Positions 21,758 through 29,608 of a stretch of DNA of 33,090 nucleotides are shown piece after piece (the stretch's first letter is position 1; each line of letters opens with the position of its first letter). The stretch comes from Bacillota bacterium (GTDB taxonomy: Bacteria > Bacillota > Clostridia > Saccharofermentanales > DTU023). The DNA lies in NCBI GenBank assembly GCA_023622515.1, contig JAMNZB010000061.1, positions 1 through 33,090 on the forward strand. Direction: 5' to 3'. Below the pieces are notes generated by a model, which worked only from the letters and a program-made list of their open reading frames with translations, ran no database searches and was not told the DNA's origin. The position numbers and the translations under genes were made by a program.

Positions 21758-24421
21758 CTACTCATAGTCCTTATTCATCTTCCGAAAATTCTGCAGCACT
21801 TCTCTTTGCTCCGCTTCCAGGGCTTTGATGCGGTCTTTGCTCAGGAGCAAGGGTTTTTGCAACTCCTTTTCCAGTTCAACAAATTTATTCTTATCTTCTG
21901 CCAACTGTTCTTTCAGCAGCTTATTCTGCTTCCTGTAGTTGTCCTTGTACTCTTTCTTCCGCTCACTGACCTTTTCTAAAAAAGGCTTACTACTCTCTCT
22001 AAGATTGAGTTTAAACCTCATCCGCTCTTGCTTGTCCGCCTTTTTATTTTGGCTCAGTTCCTTCCGCAGTTTCAGCCTCATTGCCGAAAGCTCCTTTTTG
22101 AACTCCGGGCTCCAGTTCCCTTTTTCCGGTAAAAAGGAATGAATCTCTTTAATATCAACATAAATCCCCTTATTCAGGTCACTAGCCGTTTTTTGAAAAG
22201 TTTCTGTTCTTTCCACAACTTCCGCTTCAGTCTCCGCTCTTAATTTGATGATTTCCGCACTGTAGCGGTCGTGTAGTTCTTGAATGGCTTTTTGATAATC
22301 CGCTTGCAACGCCCGCCGTTCCTCGGCCTCTTGAATATGAAGGACATCCTCTTTTTGACTTTTCTTCAGACCTAAAATCAACATGTCATTATCAAATTCA
22401 CGTTTCAATTTTTTATAAGAAGTATCATAGTCGGAAATACAAGAGACCTTCTCTTCTAATAAATCTTTCGTATCCAGTGATGAAAATTGACGAGGCGGGG
22501 TGTCAGTGTTTTTTGAATTTTTACTAATTTCAAGAATCACTTCGTCCTGACCTGCTTGCTCACCCTTTCTTTCTTTTTCCTCTAATAAGCCCTCCAGCTC
22601 ATCCAAATTTACCCCGATTAAATCCCGCCAGCCAAACTTTGCCCGCTGAATTTGATCAAGAATTCGCTCTGTCTCCACATTGCGTTTTACTTTTAAGGTG
22701 GTGGTTTTAATCATATCTTGGAAGCTGTAGGCATAGGAGCGAATCCCTTTAAAACTGGGCAAAATTTTATTAATGCTCCCTATATGGTTTGCTAAAATAT
22801 CCTTAACCCGGTCGGGGGAAACATCATCTTCCCTCATCTTTTCCTCATCCAAAACAACTTTAGCAGTCAAGACAACATCCCCGTTAGCTTCATTTTGACC
22901 AAAGATTAAGGAGTCTTTTACATAGTCACTCTCATTGAGGAGGCTTTCTAATTCTTCGGGAAATACTTTTTTCCCGGACGGGAGGACAATCATAGACTTG
23001 GTGCGACCTGTCAGGTAAAGGACTTGTTTTTTCTGTTCTATATAGCCCACATCACCTGTGTTAAACCAGCCATCTTCGCGGAAAGCTATGCGATTTTCTT
23101 CCTCATCCTCAAAATAGCCTAAGCACACCATATCGCCCCGGATTAATATTTCCCCGGGCTCTCCCTGCACCTCCGAATCAATAGCTATTTGCACCCCGGA
23201 TAGGGGTTGACCACAGGAACCGCGAACATTGTATTGAGTATTACAGCCGGCAACAACCGGGGCTGTTTCTGTCAAACCAAATCCCTGCAAAATTTCGATA
23301 CCCAAATCATAGAAAAAATCAAGAATCGCTTTATCTATGGGCGCCGCCCCGCAAATGGCAATATAAAACTCTCCGCCTAACTCCTTCAGCACATCTTTGA
23401 AAATCTTGCGCCGTATATCAATACCAAGCCTAAATAAAAATCTGGAGATTTTTCTGGCAAAATTAAACTTTTTCTCTTGCCCCGTCCTCTTTAGAGTTGA
23501 CAAAATTCTCCTATGGATGGCTTCGAAAATTTTTGGTACACCAATAATTATATGGACTCCATATTCCTTGATATTTTTACCAACATGACGCAAGCCATCC
23601 GCAATGTGGATACAGCCTCCCAGGGAGAGCATGCATAAAAAACCGCAGGTGTTTTCAAAGGTATGGTGCAAAGGTAAAATCGATAAGCTTTTAAGGGGGT
23701 CAACGAAAGTAACGGTTTCAAGTAAGGCGCGAATATCCGCTGCAATGTTGCCATGGCTCAGCATAACGGCCTTGGAGTTTGCCGTGGTACCCGAGGTAAA
23801 GAGCAAGACAGCAAGCTCCTCCGTCGTGAAGGGAACCCCCTCGCTAGCCTCTTCTTTCGCCAGCAAAGAAAGGCCTTCGGCAATTATCTTTTCCATGTAT
23901 AAGAGTTTTGATTCGCTAGCTTCTATGGCCTCATTAAAGGAGTGTAAAATGTCTTGGTCTGCTTCCGCATCACTATTCATGGCAATCCAATATTTGACAT
24001 GCCGGCAATCTTCCAGATAAGGAATAAGATCATTGAGACTGGCCATATCGGCAAAAACGGCAATGGAGTTACTGCGCTTAATCAGCTGCATCTTTTCGTA
24101 GCCTGTAAGCAAGGTATCAAGAGGACAGACAATAGAAACATCATAGGTTACCGCCAGGTATGAAAGCATCCATTGGTAGCTGTTTTCGCCGACGACAGCT
24201 ATTTTTTCTCCGCCAAGCTCCAAGCGCAGGAGGATTTCCCTGACCGCCATCACTTCTTCATAAAGCTGGCGGTAGCTCACATGAATGGGGTCCCCCCGCC
24301 CATGTTTTCGATAGACAACAGCCGACCTGTCGGCATAAAGTTCATAGCCCCGGTTAACAACATCAGAAATCTTATAAATGGGGGGGGCATCAAAATATTT
24401 TTTTCCGCTAATCACTTGCAT
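21758..24421 (-). CDS. Long-chain acyl-CoA synthetase (AMP-forming) fused to a long coiled-coil tail
   Basis: A protein of 887 residues. Residues 1-595 are an adenylate-forming ligase: ATP loop LLFTSGTTANSKAVM (206-220), GFGLTETAPV (380-389), DGWFNTGDVGY (450-460), the hinge TGRTKSMIVLPSGKKVFPEELE (471-492), and TTLKVKR (574-580), where Lys577 stands for the usual catalytic lysine although the preceding glycine is leucine. Usual long-chain enzymes end near here. About 290 more residues follow, mostly charged heptads with E, K, R and L (clear from about 665 to 887), predicting long coiled coils broken by a short segment near KGIYVDIKEIHSFLPEKGNWSPEF. The tail has no catalytic motif that I can see and may drive oligomerisation or localisation. 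GGAG lies 8 bases before the ATG. Confidence 0.88.
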   Translation of the reverse strand: MQVISGKKYFDAPPIYKISDVVNRGYELYADRSAVVYRKHGRGDPIHVSYRQLYEEVMAVREILLRLELGGEKIAVVGENSYQWMLSYLAVTYDVSIVCPLDTLLTGYEKMQLIKRSNSIAVFADMASLNDLIPYLEDCRHVKYWIAMNSDAEADQDILHSFNEAIEASESKLLYMEKIIAEGLSLLAKEEASEGVPFTTEELAVLLFTSGTTANSKAVMLSHGNIAADIRALLETVTFVDPLKSLSILPLHHTFENTCGFLCMLSLGGCIHIADGLRHVGKNIKEYGVHIIIGVPKIFEAIHRRILSTLKRTGQEKKFNFARKISRFLFRLGIDIRRKIFKDVLKELGGEFYIAICGAAPIDKAILDFFYDLGIEILQGFGLTETAPVVAGCNTQYNVRGSCGQPLSGVQIAIDSEVQGEPGEILIRGDMVCLGYFEDEEENRIAFREDGWFNTGDVGYIEQKKQVLYLTGRTKSMIVLPSGKKVFPEELESLLNESDYVKDSLIFGQNEANGDVVLTAKVVLDEEKMREDDVSPDRVKDILANHIGSINKILPSFKGIRSYAYSFQDMIKTTTLKVKRNVETERILDQIQRAKFGWRDLIGVNLDELEGLLEEKERKGEQAGQDEVILEISKNSKNTDTPPRQFSSLDTKDLLEEKVSCISDYDTSYKKLKREFDNDMLILGLKKSQKEDVLHIQEAEERRALQADYQKAIQELHDRYSAEIIKLRAETEAEVVERTETFQKTASDLNKGIYVDIKEIHSFLPEKGNWSPEFKKELSAMRLKLRKELSQNKKADKQERMRFKLNLRESSKPFLEKVSERKKEYKDNYRKQNKLLKEQLAEDKNKFVELEKELQKPLLLSKDRIKALEAEQREVLQNFRKMNKDYE

Positions 24422-24486
24422 GCTTTACTCTCCTATTTCTTAGCACTCTATTTGTATACACAACAGCTACAACTATCCAAACACTA

Positions 24487-24500
24487 CACCCTCAAGGGTG
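24487..24500. repeat. 14-bp perfect palindrome between hflX and the acyl-CoA synthetase gene
   Basis: CACCCTCAAGGGTG has 6-base arms and a 2-base centre. It is 30 bases past the hflX stop and 65 bases before the synthetase start. It may be an operator or a weak hairpin; no T-tract follows. Confidence 0.35.
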
Positions 24501-24530
24501 ACTTCAGAAAAAGGCCTAGACTATATTTTC

Positions 24531-25805
24531 TCACATACTCCATAGTTTACCATGAACGGCGGGCGGAGCTTCAAAATGAACATGAATACCGTCTTCCTCA
24601 TAGCTTATTGAGGAAATCCAGGCATTCTTCCGCAAAAATTCTACTTTATCCTGTTCCGTATAGGTAAAAACAATGTTTTTCTTTAGCCATTTTTTACTTA
24701 CCATTTCACAAATACCGGTCTGCAATTCGTCAAGCCCCCTGCCCTCTTTGACTGAAATAAAATATTCTTCAATATCTTCGTCGAGCCGGTGGCGAAAATA
24801 ACCCCGGCCGATACGCTCCGGTTCACAGAGGTCTATTTTATTAAGTACATGGATTCTCGGCTTATCAGAAGCCCCTAATTCTTTTAAGAGCTTATCTACC
24901 ATCAGGCATTGCTCTTCTGATTCCGAATCAGAAAAATCAGTTACCTGAATAATAAAGTCGGCATAACGGACTTCGTCAAGCGTAGACTTAAAAGCTTCCA
25001 CCAGCTCATGGGGCAAATCCCTGATAAAACCAACTGTATCGGTAATCAAAATATCCGGTCCCGCTATGGGGAAACGTCTTGCTCTAGGGTCCAGTGTAGC
25101 AAATAACTGGTCATAGGCTTCCAGGTCGGTATCACAAAGGGCATTAATCAGGCTGCTCTTGCCGGCGTTTGTATATCCGCAAACCGCTATTGTGACCGCC
25201 TCTCTTTCGCTACGTTTATCCCGAAGCCTCATTCTCTGCCGGTCTAATTTCTTTAACCTCTTTTTGAGATAATCAATTTTTTGTTTAATATGACGACGGT
25301 CGGTTTCCAGCTGCGTTTCTCCGGGACCTCTTGTTCCTATACCGCCACCCAGCCGAGAAAGGGCCAGACCGGATCCGGATAGACGGGTTAAACGGTCTTG
25401 GAGCTGGGCAATCTCAACCTGCAATACCCCCTCACTGCTCTTTGCCCTACGCGCAAAGATATCCAATATCAAGATGGTCCGATCGATAACTTTTAAGCCG
25501 CAGATTTCAGAGATATTCGCCATTTGAGATCCGCTTAACTCACCATTAAAGATGAGTAAGTTTGCCTCTAAAAGTTCCGCCATCTCTGCTAGTTCCTCTA
25601 TTTTGCCACGGCCAACGGCTGTTGCTGCATCAAGGCTTATCCTGTTTTGTAAGCTCTTACCGGCAACAGCTATATCACAGGCTGCACATAAGTCAGCCAG
25701 CTCTTCTAAAGACGCCTCTTGTTCTTCCGGCGTTTGTTTCTTTGAAGCCTGAACCACACCAAAGAGAATGGCCCGGTCTTCTCTTTCTATGTTTTTAACG
25801 AAAAT
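24531..25805 (-). CDS. hflX: GTPase HflX, probably with a non-standard start codon
   Basis: HflX splits or rescues stalled 70S ribosomes using GTP and ATP. The N-terminal domain (VGRGKIEELAEMAE, LLIFNGELSGSQMANI), the glycine-rich linker (GGGIGTRGPGETQLETDRR), the coiled helix pair and the G domain (GYTNAGKSSL, DTVGFIRDLP, NKIDL) are all present. The canonical frame would begin at GTG 25757, but that cuts into the conserved AILFGV strand and has no ribosome site. The reading frame continues upstream through VKNIEREDRAILFGV. AAGGGAGG (25809-25816) and a near-perfect promoter demand a start close to 25800-25808, where in frame only CTG, ATT, TTC and GTT occur. I place it at ATT 25805 (424 residues, normal HflX length). 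Confidence 0.85.
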   Translation of the reverse strand: MFVKNIEREDRAILFGVVQASKKQTPEEQEASLEELADLCAACDIAVAGKSLQNRISLDAATAVGRGKIEELAEMAELLEANLLIFNGELSGSQMANISEICGLKVIDRTILILDIFARRAKSSEGVLQVEIAQLQDRLTRLSGSGLALSRLGGGIGTRGPGETQLETDRRHIKQKIDYLKKRLKKLDRQRMRLRDKRSEREAVTIAVCGYTNAGKSSLINALCDTDLEAYDQLFATLDPRARRFPIAGPDILITDTVGFIRDLPHELVEAFKSTLDEVRYADFIIQVTDFSDSESEEQCLMVDKLLKELGASDKPRIHVLNKIDLCEPERIGRGYFRHRLDEDIEEYFISVKEGRGLDELQTGICEMVSKKWLKKNIVFTYTEQDKVEFLRKNAWISSISYEEDGIHVHFEAPPAVHGKLWSM

Positions 25806-25834
25806 CAGCCTCCCTTGAAAATAATACTTTATTA

Positions 25835-25863
25835 ATTATATCGCCAGTAGAAAGTTCGGTAAA
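25835..25863 (-). promoter_or_regulatory. Promoter of hflX
   Basis: On the minus strand TTTACC, exactly 17 bases, then perfect TATAAT. Transcription would begin near 25828, about 12 bases before the ribosome site. The palindrome GCTAATTAGC (25864-25873) touches the -35 box on its upstream side. Confidence 0.75.
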
Positions 25864-25960
25864 GCTAATTAGCATTTACGAAGTTGCGTTTGTAATGTAA
25901 TAATTATTCAATATTAATATTATTGTTAAAATATACCTTTCTTTTTAATAATGCATATCT

Positions 25961-25966
25961 TATAAT
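25961..25966 (+). promoter_or_regulatory. Candidate -10 box for the XRE regulator gene
   Basis: A perfect TATAAT, 43 bases before the ATG, but without a good -35 at normal spacing. An alternative pair is TTGTTA (25923-25928), 17 bases, TAATAA (25946-25951). The AT-rich AATATTAATATT palindrome just upstream may act as an UP element. Confidence 0.4.
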
Positions 25967-26009
25967 TTAAAGTAATTATTTTTTTATTGAGGAGGTAGCA
26001 GAAAGACAC

Positions 26010-26366
26010 ATGAATAGGAGCAATACTTTTTTTTCAGAAATGTATGAAGCCATCCTTCGCGGAACTGTCCCCTCTTGCTATGACGGAATGGCTTTAGACC
26101 TGCAACTACGTTTAGGAAATGAATTGCGAGTCTTCCGTAAACGAGCCGGCCACACACAAGCCCATATTGCGGAAACTCTTTATTGTTCACCGTCTACAAT
26201 ATCGGCAATCGAAAACGGGGCTGTGTTTGCTAATTTTGAGTTATTTTACAGACTTTGCGAATTGTACAATCTTGTTTTCGGCCTGCTTGTTTTTAGGGCT
26301 CAGATGACTTGCCTGCTAGAGCATTTCAATGATAAATGGACCTACTTTCATTATCATTTTCATTGA
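26010..26366 (+). CDS. XRE-family helix-turn-helix regulator
   Basis: A protein of 118 residues. A Cro/CI-type helix-turn-helix runs from about 34 to 88: LGNELRVFRKRAGHTQAHIAETLYCSPSTISAIENGAVFANFELFYRLCELYNL, with the usual TQxxIAxxLxxSxSTISxIENG core. The first 30 residues have no known motif, and the last residues are rich in aromatic residues and histidine (TYFHYHFH), with the possibility of metal binding. AGGAGG is 14 bases before the ATG, a long spacing, and no nearer start is in frame. It is divergent from hflX across a 204-base AT-rich region and could regulate itself, hflX or the helicase gene downstream; none of these is shown. Confidence 0.8.
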   Translation: MNRSNTFFSEMYEAILRGTVPSCYDGMALDLQLRLGNELRVFRKRAGHTQAHIAETLYCSPSTISAIENGAVFANFELFYRLCELYNLVFGLLVFRAQMTCLLEHFNDKWTYFHYHFH

Positions 26367-26437
26367 CTAGGGCTGGCCGGGAAATATAAGGAAATATTTC
26401 ATGATAGAATGAAAGGAGGAAAATCTTTGGAGGAATC

Positions 26438-27868
26438 ATGAACAAGCAGTTTACTAACGTCAAATTTGAAAATTTTAATATTTATCCCGAAATCATAAAG
26501 GCTCTCAAGGCTAAGGGGATTGAGTACTGTACATCGGTACAGACAAAAAGCTTGCAGCCAATGCTTGAGGGGCGGGATATTATTGCTGAGGCTCCCACCG
26601 GAACCGGCAAAACCTTTGCCTATGGGATTCCCCTTATTATGAATGCTGACCGGGAAAAAAAAGATATTCAGAGCCTTATTCTTGCCCCCACCAGAGAACT
26701 GGTTCAGCAAATAGAAGCGGAATTAGCTGGCCTCTGCACAGAAATTGAGGGGATTTCTCTATCCAGTATTTTCGGTGGAGAAAGTCTTCGTAAGCAAATT
26801 GCTGAATTAAAACATAATCCCGCCATCCTCATTGCCACCCCCGGCCGCCTGATTGACCACATGAAAAGAGGGCATATCCAGCTCGATGAGATCCGCTCTC
26901 TGGTCCTTGACGAGGCTGACAGGATGTTGGATATGGGCTTTATTGATGATGTTCGCTATATCCTTAACAGGAGCAATAAAAATAAGCAGCTCGCCCTATT
27001 CACGGCTACCCTATCCCGGGAAGTCTTGGATATTTCTTGGGTTTTTCAAAAGAATCCCGTCGAAGTCAGAGTGGAAGCGATGCACGAAGACAAGCCTTCA
27101 ATAAAAGAATATTATCTTGTTGCCAATGGCAGCGAAAGGATTGAAGCTATTCACGATTTATTAACAGAAACAAAGGCGGAAAAGGCCCTTGTCTTTGTCA
27201 ACATGAAGCAATCCGCGGATATTACGGCACGCAAGTTACGGGACAAAGGCTATCGAGCCGAAGCGCTGCAAGGTGATATGCGGCAAAGGCAGCGTAACAA
27301 AGTCATGGAGAATTTCCGTTCCGGTTCTCTGCAAATTCTTGTCGGAACCGATGTCGCCGCTCGAGGTCTTGATATCGAAGAGGTTGACCTCGTCTTCAAT
27401 TATGACCTGCCACAAGACCTCGAGAACTATATCCATCGGATTGGACGCACCGGAAGAGCCGGACGTGAGGGATTTGCTGTTTCCTTTATTGCTCCGGGCG
27501 AAGAAGAAAATTTTGAGCTTTTTTGTCGTAAACTTAGAATCGCACCTGAACGCTATAGCTGGAAGCGGCCCCTGAAGGAAGAACAGTTTATCAGCAAGGA
27601 AAAAGAAGAAGAGGTGGCCCGAAGAATTCGCGCCAAATCAAAATACCTAAAACGAAAACCTGATCCTTCTCCTTCTTCTTCTGCTGCTGCTCGTCCCGGT
27701 AAAACAGCTTCATCAAGGCAAAAGAAGAGCAAGAGAAGCAAACACTATTCCGACAATAAAAAGCCAAGGAGCAAGAGGCCGGCCGATCAAAATAAAAGCA
27801 GCAAGTCATCCGGACATGCGAAAATTAACCGGAAGAAGGGCGGCAAGACCAAATACCGTGATTTTTAA
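26438..27868 (+). CDS. DEAD-box ATP-dependent RNA helicase
   Basis: A protein of 476 residues. The motif order is complete: Q motif region (FENFNIYPEI...TSVQTKSLQ), Walker A APTGTGKT (52-59), PTRELVQQ, GGESLRKQ, TPGRLIDHM, DEAD (158-161), then TAT at 189-191 in place of the usual SAT, VFVNMKQSA, VGTDVAARGLDIEEVD, and HRIGRTGRAGREG. From about 390 a basic low-complexity tail of Lys, Arg, Ser and Pro (KKSKRSKHYSDNKKPRSKR and similar) should bind RNA. It is the CshA/CshB/RhlE type acting in RNA decay, ribosome assembly or cold response. GGAGG is 7 bases before the ATG. The exact subgroup cannot be given from sequence alone. Confidence 0.93.
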   Translation: MNKQFTNVKFENFNIYPEIIKALKAKGIEYCTSVQTKSLQPMLEGRDIIAEAPTGTGKTFAYGIPLIMNADREKKDIQSLILAPTRELVQQIEAELAGLCTEIEGISLSSIFGGESLRKQIAELKHNPAILIATPGRLIDHMKRGHIQLDEIRSLVLDEADRMLDMGFIDDVRYILNRSNKNKQLALFTATLSREVLDISWVFQKNPVEVRVEAMHEDKPSIKEYYLVANGSERIEAIHDLLTETKAEKALVFVNMKQSADITARKLRDKGYRAEALQGDMRQRQRNKVMENFRSGSLQILVGTDVAARGLDIEEVDLVFNYDLPQDLENYIHRIGRTGRAGREGFAVSFIAPGEEENFELFCRKLRIAPERYSWKRPLKEEQFISKEKEEEVARRIRAKSKYLKRKPDPSPSSSAAARPGKTASSRQKKSKRSKHYSDNKKPRSKRPADQNKSSKSSGHAKINRKKGGKTKYRDF

Positions 27869-27887
27869 GAAAGAAGCCGGCTCTTAT

Positions 27888-29570
27888 CTATTCTCTCGTT
27901 TTACTTATTTGGGGAAGCCCAAAGAGCCGGCGCAAAGTCTCCTGCAGGAATAAGGCTTCTCGTAATCGAATACTTAGCCCGGCAACATAATAAGCAAATA
28001 ATCCGGCAAAGAACTTGACGGCGTAGAAAAAAAGCTGAATTATTTTCTTTTCCGGGAAGATAGGCAAGGCATTCATGTTATACATAAGGACCCCGGAAAT
28101 AGTTGCACAAAAGGCAACACGCAGAATAAAGGGAAACATGCGATAGGGGCGCATATCCTTCCTATGCCGCTTGTATAGGTAGAAAATAATTAAGGCCGTC
28201 AACGTACTATATGTGGCATGAGCCATACCAATGCCACTCAACCCTTTATTCATAACATTTACATACAAGAAAAGAAACAGAGGGTTCATCGCTAAAGCTA
28301 TAAGTCCGGTGAAGAGAGCTATTTTCGTGATTTTCCTTGCGTAAAAGGCCTGGTTCGTAATAAATACTACAGTCTGGGCCACGATAGATACGCAAAACCA
28401 ACGCAAGGCGGAAGCTGTCGCCATAACCTGGGAATCGGTATAGGCTTGTGGATCCCACTGGAAAATGGCTTGAATCGTTTCAAAGTTCATGATGGCGAAG
28501 GCCAAGGCAACGGGGATAACAAAATACAAGGCCCTTCTCAAACTGGAGGTGTATAAGCTGCGTACACGTTTTGCCTCATTTAATTCATAAATACCGGATA
28601 TATTAGGCAACATAACATTGCCGACAGAAACAGCAAAAATAGCATAAGGCAGTCCCCAGGTCGTCATACATTGCCGTATTGCCGTTACGGCACCGGGCAT
28701 ATTCAAACCGTTGGCGAAGCGGTTCATAAGGATGCTGCTAAGATGCAAAACCGAGCCGGAAATTAAGGTAGGAATAGCTAATTGGACCAGGCGTCTGAAT
28801 CCCCTGTCATGAATATCCAGACTAAAGCGAAAATAGCGTAATTCCCTTCGCGCCGAAAAAGCCTGATAGAGAAAATAAACAAAAGCAGCTAAAACCACTC
28901 CCAGCGCAACATTTCTTACTCCGCTTGTACTAGCCTCACCAAAAAGCACTAAAACGATTATGTAGACCGTATTGTAGAGCGACGGACCCAAGGCAACCGG
29001 GGTAAACCTTTTGTAGGATGAAAGAATTCCGTGCAAAAGAGAGACAGCAATCATAAGTATGCTTTGAAAGAGCAGTATTCGAGTAATAGGGACCGCAATG
29101 CGCGTCATCTGTATAAGTTCAGGCGAAGCCTCTTCCGCAAAAGCACCGGTAATCATAGCTAACAGAGGGGCGGCAAGAATTTCTGCAAGCAGGAGGGCTA
29201 TGGAGGTAACGAGCAAAGTCACGGTGATAAACACGGAAACACTGTGCCAGGTTGATTTTTGCCTGCCTCGCTCAATGCCGGCCGATAGGGTTGGGGTCAA
29301 AACTGCGGCAACAACCCCGCCAACAAGGAGCTCATAGACCAGGTCCGGGATTTGAAAGGCATTGATGTAAGCATCACTATACAGGCCATAGCCAAACTTT
29401 GGGACAATCAACAGTTCGCGGAAGAAACCCGTTAGTTTGGCAAGAACCATGCCAATCATAGAGATTAGCGTTGCCCGGCGGATATGACTGGCCGAACCTG
29501 CGCGGATATTATGCGTCTCTTCTGCCCTCCTCTGTTCTTTTCGCTGTTGTTTATCTAAAGGAAAATCCAA
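27888..29570 (-). CDS. murJ: Lipid II flippase MurJ
   Basis: A protein of about 560 residues with roughly 14 membrane segments, the MurJ layout of the MOP exporter superfamily. N-terminal motifs are AGSASHIRRATLISMIGMVLAKLTGFFRELLIVPKFG and SDAYINAFQIPDLVYELLVGGVVAAVLTPTLSAGI. Conserved arginines and the AIFAVSVGNVMLPNIS loop are present. It moves lipid II across the membrane for peptidoglycan synthesis. An ATG at 29585 opens the frame but has no ribosome site; the GGGAGG just inside it is 7 bases before TTG 29570, which I take as the true start. It lies 38 bases after citXG on the same strand, though the functions are unrelated. The helicase gene converges on it with 19 bases between. Confidence 0.9.
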   Translation of the reverse strand: MDFPLDKQQRKEQRRAEETHNIRAGSASHIRRATLISMIGMVLAKLTGFFRELLIVPKFGYGLYSDAYINAFQIPDLVYELLVGGVVAAVLTPTLSAGIERGRQKSTWHSVSVFITVTLLVTSIALLLAEILAAPLLAMITGAFAEEASPELIQMTRIAVPITRILLFQSILMIAVSLLHGILSSYKRFTPVALGPSLYNTVYIIVLVLFGEASTSGVRNVALGVVLAAFVYFLYQAFSARRELRYFRFSLDIHDRGFRRLVQLAIPTLISGSVLHLSSILMNRFANGLNMPGAVTAIRQCMTTWGLPYAIFAVSVGNVMLPNISGIYELNEAKRVRSLYTSSLRRALYFVIPVALAFAIMNFETIQAIFQWDPQAYTDSQVMATASALRWFCVSIVAQTVVFITNQAFYARKITKIALFTGLIALAMNPLFLFLYVNVMNKGLSGIGMAHATYSTLTALIIFYLYKRHRKDMRPYRMFPFILRVAFCATISGVLMYNMNALPIFPEKKIIQLFFYAVKFFAGLFAYYVAGLSIRLREALFLQETLRRLFGLPQISKTRE

Positions 29571-29608
29571 GTAGCAACCTCCCATGAATCAGTATATTAG
29601 CCCATATT

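Noticed and set aside
29571-29585. ATG start of murJ at 29585
   Set aside because: No ribosome site precedes it, and the first codons themselves form the GGGAGG site for TTG 29570. Five extra residues would not change the annotation much.
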